A stretch of DNA of 9,714 bases from Bacteroides sp. CAG:1060 (GTDB lineage Bacteria > Bacteroidota > Bacteroidia > Bacteroidales > UBA932), in assembly GCA_000432655.1 (NCBI GenBank), contig HF986349.1:32676-42389 (forward strand). The letters run 5' to 3'. The notes below the pieces were generated by a model, which was not told the DNA's origin, searched no databases, and saw nothing but the letters and a program-made list of their open reading frames with translations. The translations under genes were made by a program, and so were the position numbers. Of the stretch, positions 6,261 through 9,714 are shown in pieces; positions within the stretch are counted from its first letter, which is position 1, and each line of letters begins with the position of its first letter.

Positions 6261-7595
6261 TTACCACTCCCATTCAAAACGTTCGATATCCTCTTCCACA
6301 AGCGGGCATCCAATCTGAACTTCAATAATGGAAAGCTCGGTATCAAGAGCCCTCACGGCATGAAGGTGCCCCGAAGGAATATTCAGCACATCTCCTCTTG
6401 ACACTTGTCTCCTCTCCCCGTCCAGCACAAATTCCCCTTTGCCGTCCACCACGGTCCACACTTCACTTCTATGGTGGTGAAGCTGATAACTTATATTCTT
6501 TGTTGCCCTGATTTTCAACAGTTTGACAAGAGTTGTCGAGCTGTCATCAAAACTGGCGGATTCCAGCACCCGGTAGCTTCCCCATCGTCTTTCTTCATAC
6601 ATTGGACGGCACTGCATGCGCCCCACGTAATCTTTGATATATTCGCTCCGTTCCTTCGAGCAGACCATGATACCGTCAGGTCCTGCAGCCACTACCATGT
6701 CTTTCAGACCTTCACAGAAAAGAGGCATGCCAAGTTCGTTGACGGCACACGAGTTTTCGTTGCTTTTCCCCATCAACACATTGCCGATGTGACTGTCCGG
6801 AAGCTCTTCGCACAGGGTATTCCACGTGCCGAGATCTTTCCAGATTCCCTTGAAAGGCACCACGGCCACATTCCCTACTTTTTCCACAACTTCGTAATCA
6901 AAGCTGATTTTAGGGAATTCCGCATATCTGCTTCGCAGTTCGGCGAAACTATCCGCCGTCACATAACGCTCCACAAGTTTTCGCATATAGCCCAATCTGA
7001 AAGAGAACACTCCTCCGTTCCAAAGGGCACCCTGCGCCAGAAGTTCCACTGCCTTGTCGGCAGAAGGCTTTTCGGTAAATCGTGACACACGCATCACCTC
7101 ACCCTCCCCTTCAGGTATGATATAGCCGAATTTTTCGCTTGGACAGTCAGGGTGTATTCCCATCAGGACAATGTCGGCAACCCCGTCCTCCACAGCTTTT
7201 GTCATCCTCGCAATAGTATCGAAATACCCGCTTTCCGTGAAAACGTCACACGGCATCACCACCACGGCTTCCTCATCGGGACAATGCTTTTCCATGGACA
7301 GATAGGAGCAGGCCAGCGAAATGGCAGGAAAGGTATCCCGCCGCTCCGGCTCCGCAACTATTCCGAATCCGTCTCCGAGCTGATTGATTATGCTGTCCCT
7401 TTGCGCGGCGTTGGTGGCAAAAGTCAGCTCACCGTTCAAGCCGGAATTGCGTATTTGTCTTACCACTCTTTGAATCATGGACTCCATCCCGCCATCAGGT
7501 GATTTGAGCAGCGGAAGGAACTGTTTGCTTCTGGCATCATTACTCAGTGGCCACAGTCTTTTGCCGGAACCTCCGGAAAGTAATACTAATTGCAT
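6261..7595 (-). CDS. manC: Mannose-1-phosphate guanylyltransferase with C-terminal cupin (PMI type II-like)
   Basis: A 444-residue cytoplasmic protein, close to the length of bifunctional ManC/AlgA enzymes. The N-terminal nucleotidyltransferase makes GDP-mannose from mannose-1-phosphate and GTP. It shows GGSGKRLWPLS at 8-18, an MPCD metal site at 114-117, FTEKPS at 173-178, WNGGVFSFR at 192-200 and KDLGTW at 253-258. The C-terminal cupin (about 335-444) shows the phosphomannose isomerase type II metal pattern: Gln371, His373, His375 and Glu378 in QLHHHRSEVW, then PSGHLHAV at 407-414. Two changes stand out: PxDH is PCDV, and EHW is EVW. The metal ligands are kept, so isomerase activity is possible but not certain. 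GDP-mannose feeds capsule, O-antigen and fucose synthesis. The gene starts 14 bp after the DAHP synthase and ends 1 bp before the cyclase gene. Confidence 0.88.
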   Translation of the reverse strand: MQLVLLSGGSGKRLWPLSNDARSKQFLPLLKSPDGGMESMIQRVVRQIRNSGLNGELTFATNAAQRDSIINQLGDGFGIVAEPERRDTFPAISLACSYLSMEKHCPDEEAVVVMPCDVFTESGYFDTIARMTKAVEDGVADIVLMGIHPDCPSEKFGYIIPEGEGEVMRVSRFTEKPSADKAVELLAQGALWNGGVFSFRLGYMRKLVERYVTADSFAELRSRYAEFPKISFDYEVVEKVGNVAVVPFKGIWKDLGTWNTLCEELPDSHIGNVLMGKSNENSCAVNELGMPLFCEGLKDMVVAAGPDGIMVCSKERSEYIKDYVGRMQCRPMYEERRWGSYRVLESASFDDSSTTLVKLLKIRATKNISYQLHHHRSEVWTVVDGKGEFVLDGERRQVSRGDVLNIPSGHLHAVRALDTELSIIEVQIGCPLVEEDIERFEWEW

Positions 7596-7609
7596 AATGG
7601 TATAATTGG

Positions 7610-8638
7610 TTATCTTAGTTCTGCAAGTTCATAGATAAGACGCTCTGTCTTATCCCACCCAAGGCAAGGATCGGTTATGGATTTCCCATACACTCCGTCA
7701 CATGGTTTCTGCGCTCCGTCCTCAATATAAGACTCTATCATAAGCCCCTTTACGAGTCGGAAAATATCTTCGTTGTGCCTTGTGCTGTGAAGGACCTCTT
7801 TTGCTATACGGATCTGCTCCAGATATTGTTTTCCGGAATTGGAGTGGTTGGTATCCACCACAACTGCAGGATTGGCAAGACCGCTGGCGGCATAAAGATC
7901 GCACAGCGTGGCAAGATCCTCATAATGATAATTTGGATGAGTTATGCCATGGGAGTCCACATAGCCCCTCAGAATCGCATGAGCAAGGGTGTTTCCACGG
8001 CTCTCCACCTCCCAGTTGCGATATATGAACGTGTGAGGACTCTGCGCCGCCTGAAGTGCGTTCATCATCACGGAAAGGCTGCCCCCGGTAGGATTTTTCA
8101 TGCCCACAGGTATGTCAAGACCGCTGGCGGTGAGTCTGTGCTGCTGATTCTCTACGGAACGCGCACCGACGGCCACATAAGAAAGCAAGTCCGAAAGGTA
8201 TTTATGATTCTCCGGATAAAGCATTTCGTCAGCACACGAAAAACCGGTTTCGTTGATCGCCCTCATATGTAACTTACGGATGGCGATAAGACCTTTAAGC
8301 ATATCGGCATGCGCCTGAGGATCAGGCTGATGCAGCATCCCCTTATATCCGGCTCCGGTGGTACGCGGCTTGTTGGTATATATACGTGGCACTATCACAA
8401 TCTTGTCCGATACTTTCTCCTGCACCCGGCGAAGCCTTGCGATATAGTCTATCACGGCATCTTCCCTGTCTGCAGAACAAGGTCCTATCACAAGAAGCAG
8501 TTTGTCGCTATTTCCGGTGAATATATCCCTTATGGCAGCATCATTGTGCTTTTTGGCTTCTGCTCCCGCTTCAGACATAGGATACATTTCCTTGATTTCC
8601 TGAGGTATGATAAGCTTGCGCTTAAAATTCATGTTCAT
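7610..8638 (-). CDS. aroG: 3-deoxy-7-phosphoheptulonate (DAHP) synthase, type I-alpha
   Basis: A 342-residue cytoplasmic enzyme condensing phosphoenolpyruvate and erythrose-4-phosphate, the first step of the shikimate pathway. Length and sequence match the E. coli AroF/G/H class. The metal ligands are all visible: Cys54 in GPCS, His265 in DTNHSNS, Glu302 in MIESYIEDG and Asp323 in SITDPCLGW, with KPRTTGAGYKG binding the substrates. There is no fused chorismate mutase, which is common on DAHP synthase in many Bacteroidota. The start is taken as ATG at 8638, sharing its A with the tyrA stop (TGATG), after AGGGGAG; a GTG at 8641 is the alternative. Allosteric control by an aromatic amino acid is usual in this class, but which one cannot be read here. 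It follows tyrA in the operon. Confidence 0.93.
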   Translation of the reverse strand: MNMNFKRKLIIPQEIKEMYPMSEAGAEAKKHNDAAIRDIFTGNSDKLLLVIGPCSADREDAVIDYIARLRRVQEKVSDKIVIVPRIYTNKPRTTGAGYKGMLHQPDPQAHADMLKGLIAIRKLHMRAINETGFSCADEMLYPENHKYLSDLLSYVAVGARSVENQQHRLTASGLDIPVGMKNPTGGSLSVMMNALQAAQSPHTFIYRNWEVESRGNTLAHAILRGYVDSHGITHPNYHYEDLATLCDLYAASGLANPAVVVDTNHSNSGKQYLEQIRIAKEVLHSTRHNEDIFRLVKGLMIESYIEDGAQKPCDGVYGKSITDPCLGWDKTERLIYELAELR

Positions 8639-9504
8639 CACTTGTTCTCCCCTTTTATATCAAAATACGAACGTCTTTCCGTAGAAATTTCCATCATTCT
8701 CTTCATTTCCTCCAGATTTTCAGCATCAATGGCGTTTCTCAGGTGTGTAAACTGAGTCAGGAACAAATCCATCTGGGAAAGAAGTTCGGCCTTGTTGTCT
8801 ATGAAAAGTTCGCTCCACATGTCAGCATTGATTTTGGCAATTCGGGTCAAATCGCGGAACGAATCTCCCGTATAATCCACCAGGTGCGAAGATTCCTTGC
8901 AGGTCATCAGGGACACGGCGATGCAATGCGTCAACTGCGAGAGGAATCCGATCATCTCATCATGCTTCTCCACACCGAGTTCGGAGATTTTTCCGAAACC
9001 AAGCGCGCGGGCCAGTTCCCTGACTTCAGACAGAGCCTTAGGAGTATTCCCTTCTATGGGAGTTATTATAAAGTTCGCTCCCTTAAATATCCCGCAGTCG
9101 GCATTTTCTATACCATATACTTCCCGACCCGCCATAGGATGAGCCGGAACGAATTGCACGTCAGGACGAAGAATACCGCTTATGCGCTCAACCACAAAAC
9201 CCTTGACACCGGTGACATCGGTAATGACAGCATCCTTTTTAAGACAATGCTGATACCGTGCAATCCAGTCCACGAATGCAGAAGGATACAGAGCAAACAC
9301 CACAATATCAAACCGCCCGATATATGCTTCATCCACATCACTCCGGCCATGAGCTATGTATCCATGCTCCAGAGCATAATCTATAGTCTGCCGGCGCATA
9401 TCAAGTCCGCCTACTTCATACCCTGCCTTGGTAAGGCCCTGTGCATACGAGCCTCCGATAAGCCCCAGACCGACTATAAGGACATTTTTCTTCTCTGACG
9501 TCAT
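8638..9504 (-). CDS. tyrA: Prephenate dehydrogenase
   Basis: A 288-residue cytoplasmic enzyme that oxidatively decarboxylates prephenate to 4-hydroxyphenylpyruvate for tyrosine. It has an N-terminal NAD fold with GLGLIGGS at 12-19 and an acidic residue, Asp35, at the end of the second strand, which suggests NAD rather than NADP. It also has TDVTGVKG at 95-102, the catalytic-site block PAHPMAG at 120-126, THCIAVSL at 192-199 and FRDLTRIA at 216-223 in the helical dimer domain. No chorismate mutase or ACT domain is present, so feedback control may be weak or lie elsewhere. The ATG at 9504 is chosen because it overlaps the aroC stop as ATGA and starts directly before the NAD fold. The longer frame from 9597 runs into aroC and adds 31 residues without family match. 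Confidence 0.95.
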   Translation of the reverse strand: MTSEKKNVLIVGLGLIGGSYAQGLTKAGYEVGGLDMRRQTIDYALEHGYIAHGRSDVDEAYIGRFDIVVFALYPSAFVDWIARYQHCLKKDAVITDVTGVKGFVVERISGILRPDVQFVPAHPMAGREVYGIENADCGIFKGANFIITPIEGNTPKALSEVRELARALGFGKISELGVEKHDEMIGFLSQLTHCIAVSLMTCKESSHLVDYTGDSFRDLTRIAKINADMWSELFIDNKAELLSQMDLFLTQFTHLRNAIDAENLEEMKRMMEISTERRSYFDIKGENK

Positions 9505-9714
9505 ATCCTGTTCTTTCCCGTAAAGTAATCCGTCCCGAAACGAAGCGAGACAGCATCGCACACGACTACGGCCACAAGAGCGGTGATTACCGGACATATA
9601 CGTCTTATAATCGCCGGGTCATGACGGCCTTTGAGTGATAAAGACACCTCGGAAGCATGATGAAAATCCACTGTTTCCTGCTGCTTGGAAATAGACGGTG
9701 TCGGCTTTACCGCC
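9501..9714 (-). CDS. aroC: Chorismate synthase, C-terminal 70 residues (cut by window edge)
   Basis: The open frame entering from the right edge on the minus strand encodes the end of chorismate synthase, which makes chorismate from EPSP with reduced FMN. The visible part begins AVKPTPSISKQQETVDF, equivalent to the IKPxPTI...KPQxTVD region of AroC. It then carries KGRHDP, the family's C-terminal signature, followed by PVITALVAVVVCDA, matching the usual closing helix VxAMxAIVLAD. The stop TGA at 9503-9501 overlaps the tyrA ATG by the sequence ATGA. The full gene, its start and the operon promoter lie beyond the window. Confidence 0.93.
   Translation of the reverse strand, partial: AVKPTPSISKQQETVDFHHASEVSLSLKGRHDPAIIRRICPVITALVAVVVCDAVSLRFGTDYFTGKNRI

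Noticed and set aside
6260..6346. N-terminal extension of the glutaminyl cyclase from the ATG at 6346
   Set aside because: It would place 29 residues before a clear lipoprotein signal peptide and overlap manC heavily.
6405..7085. 226-residue open frame on the plus strand opposite manC
   Set aside because: Shadow of manC; His- and Phe-rich composition with no domain.
8743..9498. 251-residue open frame on the plus strand opposite tyrA
   Set aside because: Antisense to conserved tyrA, with no recognisable motif and no promoter of its own.
9505..9597. N-terminal extension of tyrA from the ATG at 9597
   Set aside because: The stretch is coded in another frame by the conserved end of aroC, and the ATGA overlap at 9501-9504 gives the natural start.

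Overview
The window reads as chromosomal DNA of a Bacteroidota (Bacteroidales-like) bacterium of mid GC content. The clues are promoters of the TTTG / 19-20 bp / TAnnTTTG type with almost no sigma70-like sites, lipoproteins with cysteine lipoboxes, a leaderless DUF1343 protein, a zinc-free type B L31 and a GlmM of the GEGNGG/SNTEP type. I cannot name a genus. Apart from rpmE2, every gene is on the minus strand. I see no insertion sequence, CRISPR array or phage gene, and most of the window is ordinary core metabolism.

Right part (about 4267-9714, minus strand): a tightly packed operon read from right to left, aroC (only its end is present), tyrA, a DAHP synthase, manC, a glutaminyl cyclase lipoprotein and a fused ThrE exporter. 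Junctions are ATGA overlap, TGATG overlap, 14 bp, 1 bp and 1 bp, so cotranscription and translational coupling are likely. The first three genes act at the entry of the shikimate pathway, at its chorismate endpoint and in the tyrosine branch. The last three (GDP-mannose supply, N-terminal pyroglutamate formation, amino acid export) are not obviously linked to aromatic synthesis.

Middle (about 3872-4268): rpmE2 on the plus strand, with a good Bacteroidota promoter and a terminator whose T tract overlaps the thrE stop codon. Its promoter overlaps the likely promoter of the divergent glmM gene.

Left part (1-3871, minus strand): glmM (amino-sugar phosphate mutase for cell wall precursors) overlaps by 28 bp a divergent, signal-less DUF1343/NamZ-like gene, a possible cell wall synthesis and recycling pair. 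Next comes a stand-alone fibronectin type III lipoprotein with an unrecognised C-terminal domain, then a strong GC hairpin, and at the left edge the 5' half of a tRNA-Glu(CUC) gene with its own consensus promoter.

The items most worth a second look are the atypical DUF1343 protein coupled to glmM, the unusual mixed aromatic operon with a DAHP synthase lacking the chorismate mutase fusion, and the unknown C-terminal domain of the lipoprotein.
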